A stretch of 64,000 bases of DNA from positions 58,446,113-58,510,112 of the forward strand of contig OY735207.1 in the NCBI GenBank assembly GCA_963457665.1, given 5' to 3'. The notes beneath the pieces are model-generated. The model was not told where the DNA came from. It worked only from the letters and a program-made list of their open reading frames with translations, and did no database searches. The stretch's first letter is position 1. Each line of letters starts with the position of its first letter. Positions 11,059 through 23,600 of the stretch are shown piece after piece. Position numbers and translations under genes: made by a program. The stretch is from Thysanoteuthis rhombus. Its lineage: Eukaryota > Mollusca > Cephalopoda > Oegopsida > Thysanoteuthidae.

Positions 11059-12824
11059 ATATCCGAACCTGGAGCCGTGTCTCTTCTTTACGCAGTAGTA
11101 GAAAACTTCCTGTAGCAACAATGCAGAAATTTAGTTCTGGCAGCAAACTTCGTTTTTTTTTAAACCATCGATACATAGGCTTCCTATGGGACTATGATTG
11201 ATGGAAAGATTTTTAAAAAACATAAATTCTGACGTTTCTTTAAAAATGATCACCCCTCCCCTGCATTGCACTGTGTGTGGCCAAATGTATAAAAACCTCT
11301 TTCAACTTGATATTATTTGGGTCTGTTCTTCTTCGTGTGACCTGCTGCACGGGTCATTTATTGCTGGGGACCCAGTTACTCTATTGAAATAACTGCAGTT
11401 TTCATTCTCCAGATACAATGTATGTTAAAAATATATATAATACGTCACTATCGAAGGTTTTTGAGCCTCCAACAGTAATTATCCCCGTGCAATAAATTAT
11501 ATTAATTTTCAAAATAGGACGTAATATCGGTCAGGACATTCAGCTGTTCTTTTACTGAATATGTGACCACTAAATCTTAAGAAATTTCATATTAATGACA
11601 TGTTCTCACTGAAATCGTCGGGAAAAAAAGGTCATCACTTCAAATGAGTCGGATTTTGATTAAATACTTATAATTTCTGTTTTTAGGTGTGCTGCCTCTA
11701 TAACAGCGATTGCTGTTACTGTCCGTCTGGAAGTCTGACAGATTGACATAGCAAACACAAGCACCTCAAAACTTCTGTACGAAACACCAGTCCTACTCCT
11801 TCGATGAAATAAATATTCATATATTTTATTAGTACATCAGGACATAGAAATATATTTTACTACATCAAAATATAAACACGTGTCGGTTGCATGAATTAAA
11901 TCCTATTTTAGTGTTACTACGATATTACTGCACGTCAAGTCACTGACTGACTGGCTGGCATACTGGAACAAAATTTCAGAAAAAAAAAATTTCAAATGAA
12001 GGGGGTTGTTAAATGAAGGTGCTTCTAGTGGAGAGACGTAGGGCCTCTATAGGCAGTGACTTCTAAAGGAATTTCACGTTTGTTTATATCACCTTTCATC
12101 TTTCTATTCTAAAAAGATTCATAACATGTAATGACTTCCTAATTGAAAAGATTATCACTTCTGACCCTGATGAGCAGAGGATACATTGACACAGAGTAAA
12201 ATTGGTCGAGATAAGGCAATCGTTTGAAGTACAGGCATACCTTGAGTGGTGCGGTTGATTTGTTCTAAGATTTTCCGTACAGTTCAAATCCGCTCTGTTC
12301 AAAGTCTTTTCTCAAATTATGATTAACTGCATTCTTTTGTATTGCAGTACCTTAAATGAGTTACAAAAAAACGGAAAGAATCAGAATTGTCTTATCCGAG
12401 GTATTGTTATACTAGCATTGTACGGATATACGTCTGGAAAGTATCTAGCCTTTTTGAATATATCAACAACCGGTTGCTCAAACGCGATGAAACTTGGCAA
12501 TAGATCAGGTGTTCACTGCAAATGTTTGAACAGACACTCCTCCTGCTGAAGTGTGGATAGAGCAATTGCGTTGGGCCCATCCTCTCAGAGAGGAGATCCC
12601 AAATCCTGGCTATCAACTTGGGACACAAACACAGACCATCGTCATTTGTCGGAGATACGCGAACATCTCAGCCAGCAAGTTGTCTTCCCTTGTTTCGACA
12701 TTTAAATACATTCAAAGCTTCAATGGTCGAAGCTTCATGTAAAATATAGTTGGCTACCATGCTCACTATACTTCTCCATTTTTCAGACATAGGCGACCGA
12801 ATCTATCAACATTGTTCAACATAT
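11059..12824. other. Non-coding stretch, possible family A scrap
   Basis: Near 11940-11965 the sequence CTGACTGACTGGCTGGCAT resembles the centre of family A, but too little remains to call it. A small perfect hairpin AACAGC-GATT-GCTGTT lies at about 11702-11717. No gene is recognised. Confidence 0.4.
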
Positions 12825-13212
12825 GTTTCTTCACTTTTCAGTGATATTTGATGGCAGACTGGGTGGCTACATATGAATCATGCGCACAGGCCAATGGAGC
12901 TAAAGACCTGAAAATCAAAACATACTGCTTATTGTTTAGAAAATAGACCAACTCCCACCAAAGATAGCGCTTAAGTTGTAGGTTCCAATTTACAATGTCA
13001 TTTGATGCTAAATTGATCCTTACATCTGTCTTTGGCAGCTTGATGCTTGACTGTTGAGATTTTTGACTTTTTAATGATTCAAAAAAAGCAACTAAAAAAT
13101 TCATTTATCACCCTTTTCCCGATTTTTTAATTGATCACCCCCAGAACAGAGTACTTCCAAAAGACGTTAGTAACATGAATATTTTTTAATAGATTACTAG
13201 CAAAACCGGTTT
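12825..13212 (+). repeat. Family A copy
   Basis: Blocks in order: CTTTTCAGTGATATTTGATGG, GCGCACAGGCCAATGGAGC, ACCTGAAAATCAAAACATAC, TTTGATGCTAAATTGATCC, TTTAATTGATCACCCCC, CAAAAGACGTTAGTAACATG. One of the cleanest copies for reconstructing the family consensus. Confidence 0.75.
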
Positions 13213-13292
13213 TTTTTTCTTTTTCCCTTATTTGCTGCTACCTATCCGCAAAAAAACCTTTGGCTGTTAACAACCTTCATATTCCCTACACC

Positions 13293-13740
13293 AAGTCTTT
13301 GTTGAGCTAATGTGAAAAGCTTACTGAAATACATCGTCGATATAATGACAAAAGGCTAGTAACAACCAACAGTTCTCTTTTGTAAGCGTTATCACACCAT
13401 AACAGCATTATCGAACAAATTACACAGAGAATCTGCGGATAATCCAGGCCGTTTCACGACGTCATCTTTTTCTGAACAATTGTGTCTATAAGAGATTCTT
13501 CGAATAACCGTAGTCAATTGTTTTTATAGTATCTATTTTTACCTATTCACCAAGAAGTTGATGGTCTATGGCCCCCGGTTATTCGATAATGTGTTTTTGT
13601 TGAGCTAATGTAATAGATGCACTGAAGCAAAATGTAGCTGTCATGCCATTTGGGTTTTGCACAATTTTTCTCCTAATAAAGATTCATCGAATAGCCGTCG
13701 TTGGTTTTTAGTTTTTATCGTTCAAATTTATTTTAGGTGT
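13293..13740 (+). repeat. Pair of diverged direct repeats
   Basis: Two units share TTTGTTGAGCTAATGT at about 13299 and 13594, and further on AGATTCTTCGAATAACCGT at about 13492 matched by AGATTCATCGAATAGCCGT at about 13680. The first unit is longer. Class unknown. Confidence 0.55.
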
Positions 13741-14140
13741 GTCTTGTTTCTTACACTTGATACTGATGTTGATATCCAATGAAAATAATCTATTTATGTG
13801 AAACTGAATGTGTATCAATATATATATATACACGTATAATTTTTACAAAGATATACATCTGGTGAATTTTAGCATTTTGCACCAATGCATCTTCACCAAC
13901 CGACATTATGTTCTGTTCCTAATAATTATGAAAGGAAAAGGCCCAGTCTCATTTAAATTCCGAATTTTTGTATTATTCTATCGGATTTAGTTCAGCTTTT
14001 TTATTGCTTTTTTTTAATTAACAAATTATCACTAAGACTGAGGATGATCCTACAGAATTGACTCTCTTTCAACGGACAAAATTTGTTTTTTGTTTCTTTC
14101 TCTCATGTACTCTTATAAATTGAAAAAAACACATTCACCC

Positions 14141-14143
14141 ATA

Positions 14144-14214
<71 letters not shown>

Positions 14215-14260
14215 ATGTATGTATGTATATATGTGTGTGTGTGTTTGTGCGTGCGTGTAT
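14141..14260. repeat. (TA)n with TGTA/TG flank
   Basis: Long (TA)n to about 14209, then TGTATGTA and TG repeats to about 14260. Confidence 0.97.
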
Positions 14261-14417
14261 TCTAGAGGGCTTTAATTTTCATCAATTGATTATATCATTC
14301 ACACTGTTTAAGCCGAGAGACACATTCAACGTATTATAACGTGATGTCATTTCAAACAAAGATTCAGATAGTTTAACACTTTCAAGATAATTCAGTTGGA
14401 CTGTATATCCATTTCTT

Positions 14418-14478
14418 GATAATAATAATGATGATGATAATAATGATAATAATAATTAAAATAATGATTGTGTGTGTG

Positions 14479-14569
<91 letters not shown>

Positions 14570-14570
14570 T
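14418..14570. repeat. (AAT/GAT)n then (TG)n(TA)n microsatellites
   Basis: Triplet AAT/GAT repeat at 14418-14457, TG at about 14470-14478 and (TA)n with a few TTTA interruptions to about 14568. Confidence 0.95.
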
Positions 14571-15012
14571 CAGTTGCTCTTTCTAATTGGTGCACAGATA
14601 CTACGTTTTGTTTTTTCTTTTTTGCATTCCTAATGTCTGCTACAAAAATCCAACCAAGTTCTTTGACCATACGACACAACAATCTCAGTGACGGTAATGG
14701 TGGAACTCATTCTTTTTTTTTCTTTTTGCAAATAAAGACCCAACATTTGATCTTTCATCATTCATCTTGTTGATTCTTTGAAATTGGTTCTGCTTTGATC
14801 GTCTTTCAGCCTTTGTCAGACGAACCATTATTCACTGCAGTCACGAGGTTTTACTATTGGGGACCATTATCTGTAATGCATTAGAAGCATATGAAAACAG
14901 CCAATTCCGAATATATTCAGAATTATAACCTCATTGATATCTGGTTTGCGGTATATACACATAAGAACTTTTTTTCCATCTGGATATCATAATATTATTC
15001 TGCTTGTTCTTA
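14571..15012. other. Non-coding stretch, nothing recognised
   Basis: AT-rich; no shared repeat and no coding signal noted. Confidence 0.4.
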
Positions 15013-15066
15013 CAATAATAATAATAATAGTAATAATAATAATGATAATAATATTAATAATAATTC
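15013..15066. repeat. (AAT)n microsatellite
   Basis: Imperfect AAT triplets directly upstream of the R2-type LINE remnant. Confidence 0.95.
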
Positions 15067-15072
15067 ATCAAA

Positions 15073-17740
15073 ATGGCGGACAGAGAATCACTGAGAAAAG
15101 TAGCTAAAGGCAATCATGAATACAAAGAAGTAAAGATACCAAATATTGTTACAAAGGACATTCTTGAAGATCTGAAGCCAGATCTTATTGAAGTGGATGG
15201 AATAATGAGTGAACCAGCAAAAGTGATAGAATCTAAGTGCATAAAAACAAAAAACAAAAAAACCTAGAAAAAACACACACTCAAAAAAAATTGAGAAGAA
15301 GAAAATCGAAATGATACGAAGAAACATTCCGTTGGTGAATGAGCTTATGAGCTCTAGAAATGCTAACAGTGGGAGGGCTAGGAAAATGAAGAAGAGATAG
15401 AGATTGAAAAACTCCGGGGTATATCCCACTGATCAAAAAGACATTAGAGCTGCTAAAAGCACAGAGAGTAAAGGGATATGAAAAATTTTACAGACAAAAT
15501 GAATTATTCTAAACTGATGGGAAAGAAAATTTTACCGAGAGATAGCAGAAAAACAGATAACGGTTGAAGATATCCAAACTGAAGATCAAATGTGTGACTT
15601 CTGGGAAAATATCTGGAACGATAAAACGACACACGACCAAAACGCAATATGGATTGGAAGATTGGAAGGTCCAAATGAAGCATTACGAAGACATCAGTGG
15701 ACGGGGTATTCTATCTGTGAACTAGAACAGCCGTTGAAAGAGACACACAAATAGAAATCCCTTTGCATAGACAAGGTTATCAATTTTTGGCTTTCCTTTC
15801 CCACATGCTGCTATGATAACAGTGAGGAAATATAATAAGATACTGAAAACAACTCTAAATTAGTTGGTCAGAGGGTTTGCATATCCCCTCCCTAAAGCGG
15901 GGGATACAGGTGACTCCAAAAAGTATACACCTATCACATTTCTCAACAACTTACAAAATCCAATTATCAATACAGAAGTGGAGAATGTATGCTTTAGAGG
16001 GAAGCAACCATTCCCGATAGAACAGAAAAGCTGCCATAGATGATCTGACTGATGTAAGGACCAACTCCCGATTATTACATGATCCTAAAAACTTGCTGCA
16101 GTAGATGCAAGAACCTGAGCAATGCATGGATTGACTAAAATGCGTTTGGCTGTGTTCTACAGACGTGGATAATAAAATCCATGGAACTCTTATCCCCAGT
16201 GCTGGTGATTTTGCGACGTAAATTCTCATTAAGCAACACTGACATCTTCCTTTCTCATTAAAATGAATGAGAACACCAAGCAATGTCAACATAAACTGTG
16301 GCATACTCCAAAAGCAACCATTCTCTTTTCTGATCTTCTGCATCATACTGATTTATTCACCCATCAAGCTACACTAAACCGGATATGGAAGAATTTGAGA
16401 GGCAAAATCGTAAGCCAAGTAATCTTTATGGACGATCTGGAACTATATGGCAATGATGACGATGAATGTGGCTCCTAAAGATGGTTAAGAAAATTAAGTG
16501 AACACATAAGAATCGAATTTAGATTGGGTAAGTGTACCAAGGCCACGCTCAAAAGAGGTAGGCAAGTCAAAACCAACTCTATAGAACTAAAAATAGGAAC
16601 AGTAATAATAGAACTAGAACAAAGACAGATATATAAGTATTTAGGAATTAATGAAGGGAGGGAATCCAACATGCAGTATGAAAGAGAAAGTAAGGAAGGA
16701 GTACTCCAGAAGAGTGAGCACAATACTGAAGGCTGGGCTGAAACAAAAAAACAGTAACACGCTAGCTATCCCTGTTGTAACTTATGGTTCTAATATAACT
16801 AACTGGAATATGGATGAGATAAGAACAATAGACCCAAAAATAAGGAGACAATTAACGTGCCACAGAATACACCACCCTAAAGCTGACACTGATCGTCTCA
16901 ATTCACCAAGGAATAACAGTGGAAGGGGATTTATGCAATTTGAACAGACTAACAAAACAGCCTCAATAAGACTACACTAGTACTCCGAAATCACTCATGG
17001 TTGGATGTTAAAACTAGTTAAGGAGCATGAAAACACAAATAAGTCACACTCGATAGTCAAAGAAAGTGAGAAGTTTGCAAGAGAACTAGATATAAACTTG
17101 AATAGTGGAGAGTATTCATAGATTATAGATGTAAAGAAGATGAGGCAACATGCAAAGGAGCGGGGCCATGAATATCTTGGAATAAAATGGAAACATGAAC
17201 TTCTATACGGATGATACGCCGCCAAAAAGCAAGATTGCTGGTGTATACCAGGTAAAAACACCCACCTGTCGCTCTGTGTCAGTGTCTTGAAAGCAGAAAC
17301 AGAGGGATCTAGACCGGCAACTCAATACCAAAACTTGCACACTTTGAACCTTGAGGTAAATATCATTTTCAAAAAACAGAAGATGCAAAATGCTGTTTCT
17401 GTGACTTACTACTAGATACAATAGATCGCCTGTATTGTCTGTTTGAATACCTACGGAATACAAGTCCAGACACGTGTTGGTTGATATCTACGTTGAAAAA
17501 TCTGCAAGGATGACATAATACCAACAGAGAATGACTCGTTTGGAGATCCAGTAACTGAAGGACTGAATGCTACGATACTATAGGACTATGCGATAAATAC
17601 CGACAGGACCATCAAAGCAAATAAACTCAATATAGTATTCAAGGACCACGAAATAATTTTGATGGATGAAGCTCCATCTTTTTTCTCTCTGCAGAACGTG
17701 ACATTAAAATTTTCAAATTAGTTTTACATTTGAATATTGA
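15073..17740 (+). mobile_element. R2/NeSL-type LINE remnant (RT plus restriction-like endonuclease)
   Basis: Translation in shifting plus-strand frames follows the order of an R2-group protein. A basic region gives RVKGYEKFYRQNELF near 15460-15515. RT N-terminal motifs follow, KFYREIAEKQITVED near 15520 and DFWENIWNDKTTHDQN near 15596. The catalytic box reads FMDDLELYG at about 16425-16455, then GKCTKATLKRGRQVKT, YKYLGINEG, LAIPVVTYGSN, HPKADTDRL and GRGFMQFE. Near 17575-17670 DYAINTDRTIKANKLNIV matches the endonuclease block, but the expected Pro-Asp pair is Leu-Asn. Many stops and frameshifts; the part between about 15780 and 16380 is badly eroded. The first frame (MADRES..., 64 residues from 15073) may be the original N-terminal side. 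The 3' end is uncertain. Families of this type insert by target-primed reverse transcription. Confidence 0.85.
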
Positions 17741-18179
17741 CTGATGGAAATTTTGAAATAATAAGGAAAAGATGAATTGGCCGGTATAAGTCAACTGCTT
17801 AACAAAAGCCCTTCCCATCTCATTTTTTGCTGAGTGTTTCTGCTTTGATCTTATCCATGTCTTACCGGCAGACCTGCAAAGCAAACTTTACAAATAGAGT
17901 GGGTACAGAGAAAGAAAGAATTAAATAGGATTAGGTAATCTAGGAAGAGGAAGAAAAGAAAATTAGTTAGTTTGATAATATAGTACTTTGTCATCTTGGA
18001 TAGAGAAGTACGAATATTATTTACGTATATTATGGACACAGTGTTTAACCATTCGAAGACAAGACTCATCTCTAATGCATCATTTGCATATATAAAGAGC
18101 CAACATCAAATATAATCAGAAATATAACTGTCTATATATCTGATTTTCAGCGATTAGTGACTAATAAAGAACGCTGAAA
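17741..18179. other. Spacer between two LINEs
   Basis: AT-rich sequence separating the R2-type remnant from the RTE copy. It may include the eroded 3' end of the first; nothing firm is seen. Confidence 0.4.
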
Positions 18180-20175
18180 AATGTTCCACACCAAACCTTA
18201 ATCACTAAACGTACTAGATGAACTCACCAAACCCTTTAGGCTAGAACTGAAAAATAGATGTAAAATAATTACCGATGAAAACGACACAAACATCAACCCA
18301 ACTCCAAAGCAGAATACCAAAGTCTCTAATGGATGCTGCCTACGTTTAAACCAAGAACCATGCACACCATGAGCAAAAACTCAGACAAAACAGGGAAACT
18401 CGTTTAAAAACGCAGAAACCTCAAACCACCACCAACAACAAGGGAAAAATAGAGGAGATTGAACTAAACAAGACAATCAAAAAGAAACTAAGACATAAGA
18501 AGGTACACGACAGCATTCATCGAAACCACTCTCAAAAAACGGTGAGTATTCAGAGCAATAAACAAAGCTCTCAGGGTGAGACAGAAACAAATAACCAGCG
18601 TACTCGAAGAAAATGGAGACATAACAACAGATAGAGACGGACTCGTCGAACACACTCGAGAATTCTACCAAAAACTCTATTCTAGAAGACATGGGCAATA
18701 ACACAACGACTTGGATACGCAAGACCCTGCCAATCAGTTTGAGGACTTCTCAGAAATTACATCATGGTAGGTAAAACATATCATCTAACAAACAAAAAAA
18801 GGAAAAACCCCTGGGCCAGATAACATCACCATCATTTTACTCATAGAAGTTGGTAAAATCGTCCCCAAAATATTAGCTATTCGAATCAACTTATCCCTAA
18901 AACAGAGTTAAGTCCTGAAAGACTGGAACACCGCAATGATAATGCATTCACATAGAAAAAGAAACCCAAAGACCTAAAAAAAAATACAGGTCAATAAGCC
19001 TACTCAACTGCATCTTTAAACTTTTCACAAAAATCATTGCCAACCGGATCACCAAAACACTAGATGAAAACCTAACACAGGAACTAGCTGGATTTAGAAG
19101 AAGTTACTCGACCATTAACCATCTTCATCCAATAAATCACCTGAAAGAAAAAGCTGCAAAATACAAAATGCCACTCAGTAGCATTTAAAGATTTCAAGTA
19201 GCCATCCGACTCATTGGAAATTCCCATTGTCATGAAGGCCATCAGCCTACAAGGCAACATATATACAATCACAGCAACTCTTTTATCCAACTACATAAAG
19301 ACTCTGATGCCTTCCAGCCCCGAAAAAGTGTAAGACAAAGTAATACCAGCTCATCCAAACCCTTTACAGCCTACCACAAGATGATTTTTCGAAACCTGGA
19401 CTGGAAGAATAGAGGAATAAAATAGATAACAGATATCTGAGCAACCTCAGATTTTCAGACGGCATCGTCCTTTTCGCAAAGAACCTACATAACCTCCAAC
19501 TAATTCTAGATTAACTAAACGGAGAAAGCCAAAACGTTGGCCCACACATGAACAGCAGTAAAACAAACGTCATGTGCCATAATCATATCGAGAATAGAAA
19601 AGGAACTGGGACAACTAATCTCTGAAACCCTCAAAAGAAGAAGAAATCAAGCGAAGAAACACCCTGGGGGGGGGCAAGCCTTCAACAGAGCAAGGTCAAC
19701 TTTCAAAAACAAGACGATCCCAATAATCCTAAAAAGAAGAGTATACAGTAAACGCATCTTCCCGATAGTCACTTATAGTGCTGAAACATGGAACATAAGA
19801 GACGGACTCACAAACTGAAAAGCGTGCAACGTGTGCATGAAAGAATCATGTGCAATATTACATGGAGAGATCACATCACAGCAAAGTATATCCGGGAGAA
19901 AACAGGAGTCTTAGACATCATAGAATCTACTACAAAAATTTAAATGGCAATGGGAAGGTCATGTTGAAAGAATTACAGACAACTGATTTACTCACCACAT
20001 GGATCCCCAGAGATCACATGCGAAAGCGAAGCCGACGCAAGATAGAGAGATGAACGAGACAAACTCAGAAGATTCTGGCTCAGTGACGTCCATGATAGAG
20101 AAACGTGGCGGATCCTTGGTAAGGTCTATGTCCACTGATGGTTCTTAGAAGACCATTCATGTCGATGATGATGAT
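18180..20175 (+). mobile_element. RTE-clade LINE, longest copy (about 2 kb)
   Basis: Reading across frames gives, in order: a linker after the endonuclease (LELKNRCKIITDENDTN), a lysine-rich segment (KIEEIELNKTIKKKL), APGPDNIT-like remains near 18815, YRSISLLNCIFKLFTKIIAN near 18990, AGFRRSYSTINHLH near 19087, a fragmentary KGVRQGD region, NLDWKNRGI and LSNLRFSDGIVLFAK near 19437-19480. The catalytic FADD is FSDG here, so the active site is lost. The 3' half gives RVYSKRIFPIVTYSAETWN, VQRVHERIMCNITW and TTWIPRDHMRKRSRRKI. The 3' end is the (GAT)n at about 20162-20174. The upstream apurinic endonuclease is missing. Numerous stops and indels mark it as an old copy. Confidence 0.9.
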
Positions 20176-22633
20176 GCTCCAAAGTCGCATGTATTCTCTG
20201 TGTGATGGGAAGTTCACTGGGGCATTTCATGGACAAGCTGCACGTAGCTAATTAAGAAAATTTGAGATAACGACGACACGCAAATTCGTGTAGTCCGCAA
20301 AATCATCGGGTCCAATTAATTAATACGGCGGACGAGTGACTGTCGGCAGCGTTGCATCCACTCCAGAAGTGAAATCCACACACGCAAATTATACATGCGA
20401 CATTCTGAATGACTTAATTAATTTTAGGTACATTCTGAGGTCTCTTCTCCACTTGAAAAGTCTGGATCTCAAACGCACATTTATCAAGTGGGTGTTGGAT
20501 TTCAGACTTTAGGGATGTCTTTACCAAATAAATTATACCACATAAAAGATTATCCAGCCAGTTATCTTGTTCAATCAGTGAGACCAACAGGTGACAACTG
20601 ATTGCAGATGATATTAACTTAGGAATAGTACACCTGTATATTCCGACATCCATCCCCCATATTCCCCCAAAAAACTAGCACTGAAATATTTACTGTATGT
20701 TTCTGCTTTTGTCTGATTAGACCCTTGTTGTGTCTGATATCACACAACAAATTACTGTGGTAAGACTAAATCTGAGGTCTGATATTACACGTTCACAGGT
20801 ATCAATAAATATGCAGTAAACATGAAAGCAATTTCACACATTTCAAAATACAAACAATCCAAATTTCAGTTCCGAAAGTTGTTGTTTTTTTATATAAAAT
20901 CTCCTCCCCCGTTTATTGAAAATGATATAGAAGTACAGAAATTTGGATTCAGTTACTTGAATGCCTGTTTAGATACACAAATGGTCATATAAAAAGGCAT
21001 AGACATACCCTGTTCAGGAACCGATCGAAAGTTCATCCCAGCAAAAAAAGGGACAAGGGTGCAAAATAGGGTTTCAGTTCAAAGTCTTGAGAATGCCCGT
21101 CCGTAAGAAAAGATTCACGAATTGTTCCTGAGAGCAAACGCTATACATGGAAAGCAAAATTTTCTTCTGATGGCGTGTAGATCTTGGTTGGATGACAAAT
21201 GGAATCGTTAATGGATATTATGGGAGAGAAGTTGAAGATGGAAAAATACAACAATGCATTTTAATGTCGGTCGGGGAATCTGTGGAAGGAAATGATGGAT
21301 CTATGGAGAAAAGACTCTCTCACATCATTGTTGGATAGAAATAAAGCAGCTGTCGAGCCGTACCGATATTTTTTTGTTGAAAACTTCAAATGTCAGAAAT
21401 TCTGAGGCAAGTTTCATTAAACTTGGAAATTTCTTGAAGTGATCTCCAGTGCATTGATAGATAGTATAGTAGTAATCCTTTACAAGGTTCTTTAGTCTTC
21501 CTATTCTTGTTCCACTCTACGACTACGCCGTGAGTGATGAGCTTTTCGAACCCGAAAAGGAATTAACAGCTGAGCAGTTTGATAAAATCCAGACCCCTAA
21601 ATACTCTCCCCCTTTGTGAAAACCTTACTTCTTCTTTCCATAATCTCTGCATACAGGTACGCAGCGTGCTGCCAAAATACATGGGTCACGTGACCGTTAC
21701 CATTGAGTGACTAACCTGACCTGTTGACAGTAATACCTTAATTCTAATTAGTTTTGATCTTTGTTTCATCTGATGCGTCCCTCAGCCTTCCTCAAAAAGA
21801 CAAACTTCAAGATAAAATCTTGTTACAACCCAATTAATTATTCAGATTAGTATCTTATTATTAACTTGTTTTCATCACTTCGTCTCAAATAATTCATTTT
21901 CTTGGCTTTATCATCTTTTTCATATTAAATATTATTGATGAGTTTTCGCACGAGTCGTATCTGGTAACTTTCTTTTGAGATTAAGTGACAGCAAGTCTCC
22001 TCAATGCTCCAGCTATACCCTTGGTGATCGAGCTATTGTCAGAATGGTTTGATTTTTTTTCTGATTTATGATTCTTCAAACTTCATTGCAATGATATTTA
22101 GGTCTATTCCAAGCACGCTAGTGATAATGAGTATACTGCATATTTTGGTGGCCCTGGTTTTGTCAATATCCAAGTCGAGTCAGGGGCTTCTGCTGACTTT
22201 GTTCTTCCCACTATTGTAACAACAACGAAAACAAAACGAACTATGAGAACAATCCTCACCTGATTGATTGTCCTTAGTAACCTGCTTTCGAGGGCAACCC
22301 CCATCTTTGGTTTTGAAAGGGTGAGAGAGGGAGAGAGAGAGAAGAGATCCGTTTATGAACACATAATCTTTGGAAAGTATACCATACAAAATTTACTATG
22401 CTGCAATCATCTCCAGTTGAAAAAGAAGGAATGGAGTTTTGCTCTGCAGCAGACAGGCTTGTTTTCATGTTGTTTTTTTTTGTTTTGATTTTTCACTCCA
22501 ATTATCAGGACATCGATTCTTATCTTTGTTGTTTTTGTGACTACCAATGCACTATACAGACAAGTATCCTCATCTTTGTTATTTTATGCATCCCTTGTCA
22601 GTTGCAAGTAAATAGCAGGGATAGACCGGTCTT
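20176..22633. other. Non-coding stretch with one E-box palindrome
   Basis: The longest stretch without a recognised repeat. A perfect 12-bp palindrome GGTCACGTGACC lies at 21684-21695; its core is the CACGTG E-box. One such site in 2.4 kb means little on its own. Short frames match nothing known. Confidence 0.45.
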
Positions 22634-22905
22634 TTAAAGCTTTGGGTACAGCCAGTCTAGGAGACGGACAATTGTGAATTCAAACCGGATAAGTCCAACC
22701 AATTGACTAGTGCTGTGAAGAACAATCAGCAAACAAGTACTAAGTGTGATAAAGCCTAGATGGATATAACAAACAGTGGTTGGATTATAATGAACTGAGG
22801 AAAATGACAAGCCTGCATGCAGCAGGATCAAATTCTACTCCTACTTCCATGCCAACTACAATTGATGACTGTAACTTTTGTATCGGATATACAATAGATT
22901 TAAAA
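22634..22905 (+). mobile_element. SINE-2 copy
   Basis: A weak tRNA-like head (B-box-like GTGAATTCAAACC at about 22674) is followed by the SINE-2 body: GGATTATAATGAACTGAG, GCATGCAGCAGGATCAAATTC and the 3' block GATGACTGTAACTTTTGTAT. Same strand as the next two copies. Confidence 0.6.
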
Positions 22906-22995
22906 AGAACAAAAACAAATATATTCTCCCATACGAATGCATTCATCTGTTAGAATGAAATAAGCAGGTGGATATTTGTATGATATTATTCAAGA

Positions 22996-23305
22996 TTTGT
23001 CAATTTAGCTCAGTCAGTAAGACAGCCTGCTGTCACTCAGTAGTGCTTGAATTCAAAACATGGGTGTGGGTTTTACACATCGGTTATCAATACCCATTTT
23101 ATTGATGATCATCCCTGTTACAGAACAAAAATAAAATTTTGTGAATAATTTACCCATTAAGTGATTGATCAGATTATAATAAATTGCTGAGCTAAAACAA
23201 AGAGAATTACATGCCTGTTTGCTGCAGGGTTAAACTCAATTCTTTCAATCAAAATCGATTACGGCACCTTTTGTATCACACACATGAATTTGAAAATTAT
23301 TTTTA
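22996..23305 (+). mobile_element. SINE-2 copy, most complete
   Basis: The tRNA-like head at about 22996-23068 has the A-box-like TTTAGCTCAGTCAGTAAG and a B-box-like TTGAATTCAAAAC. The body continues with CAGATTATAATAAATTGCTGAG, GTTTGCTGCAGGGTTAAAC and the 3' block ATTACGGCACCTTTTGTATC. About 310 bp long, typical for a tRNA-derived SINE. Transcription of such elements is normally by RNA polymerase III from the internal boxes; here they are degraded. Confidence 0.65.
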
Positions 23306-23393
23306 AGGATATATTTTTCGTATAAATTTTTTTATTAATTATAAATTAAATAAATCAATGTGTATAAGTGAGATAAATTTGGATGAGTAAGAC

Positions 23394-23600
23394 TTTTCAG
23401 TTTAACTTAGTTGGTAAGATACTATCTACCAATCAGTTGTTTTTAATTTCGAATCACTGTAGGAAAATGTTAGTTTTATGGATGTATGCGCATTTCTTAC
23501 ATGGATTTTCCCGATTGGCACGAAGCATTACTACAAATCAGTTGTACGTGATTTCAAATCACAGTAGTGTAATCTTGATTTTTATTCCCCCTATATTTTG
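23394..23600 (+). mobile_element. SINE-2 copy, head and partial body
   Basis: Head at 23394-23464: CAGTTTAACTTAGTTGGTAAG and a B box TTTCGAATCACTG. A second, weaker head-like stretch occurs at about 23516-23575 (AATCAGTTGTACGTGATTTC, AAATCACAGTAG), so the 3' part may be a local duplicate. Confidence 0.55.

Noticed and set aside
15951-16346. 131-residue minus-strand frame
   Set aside because: It lies antisense to the RT region of the R2-type LINE remnant, whose plus-strand motifs are clear.
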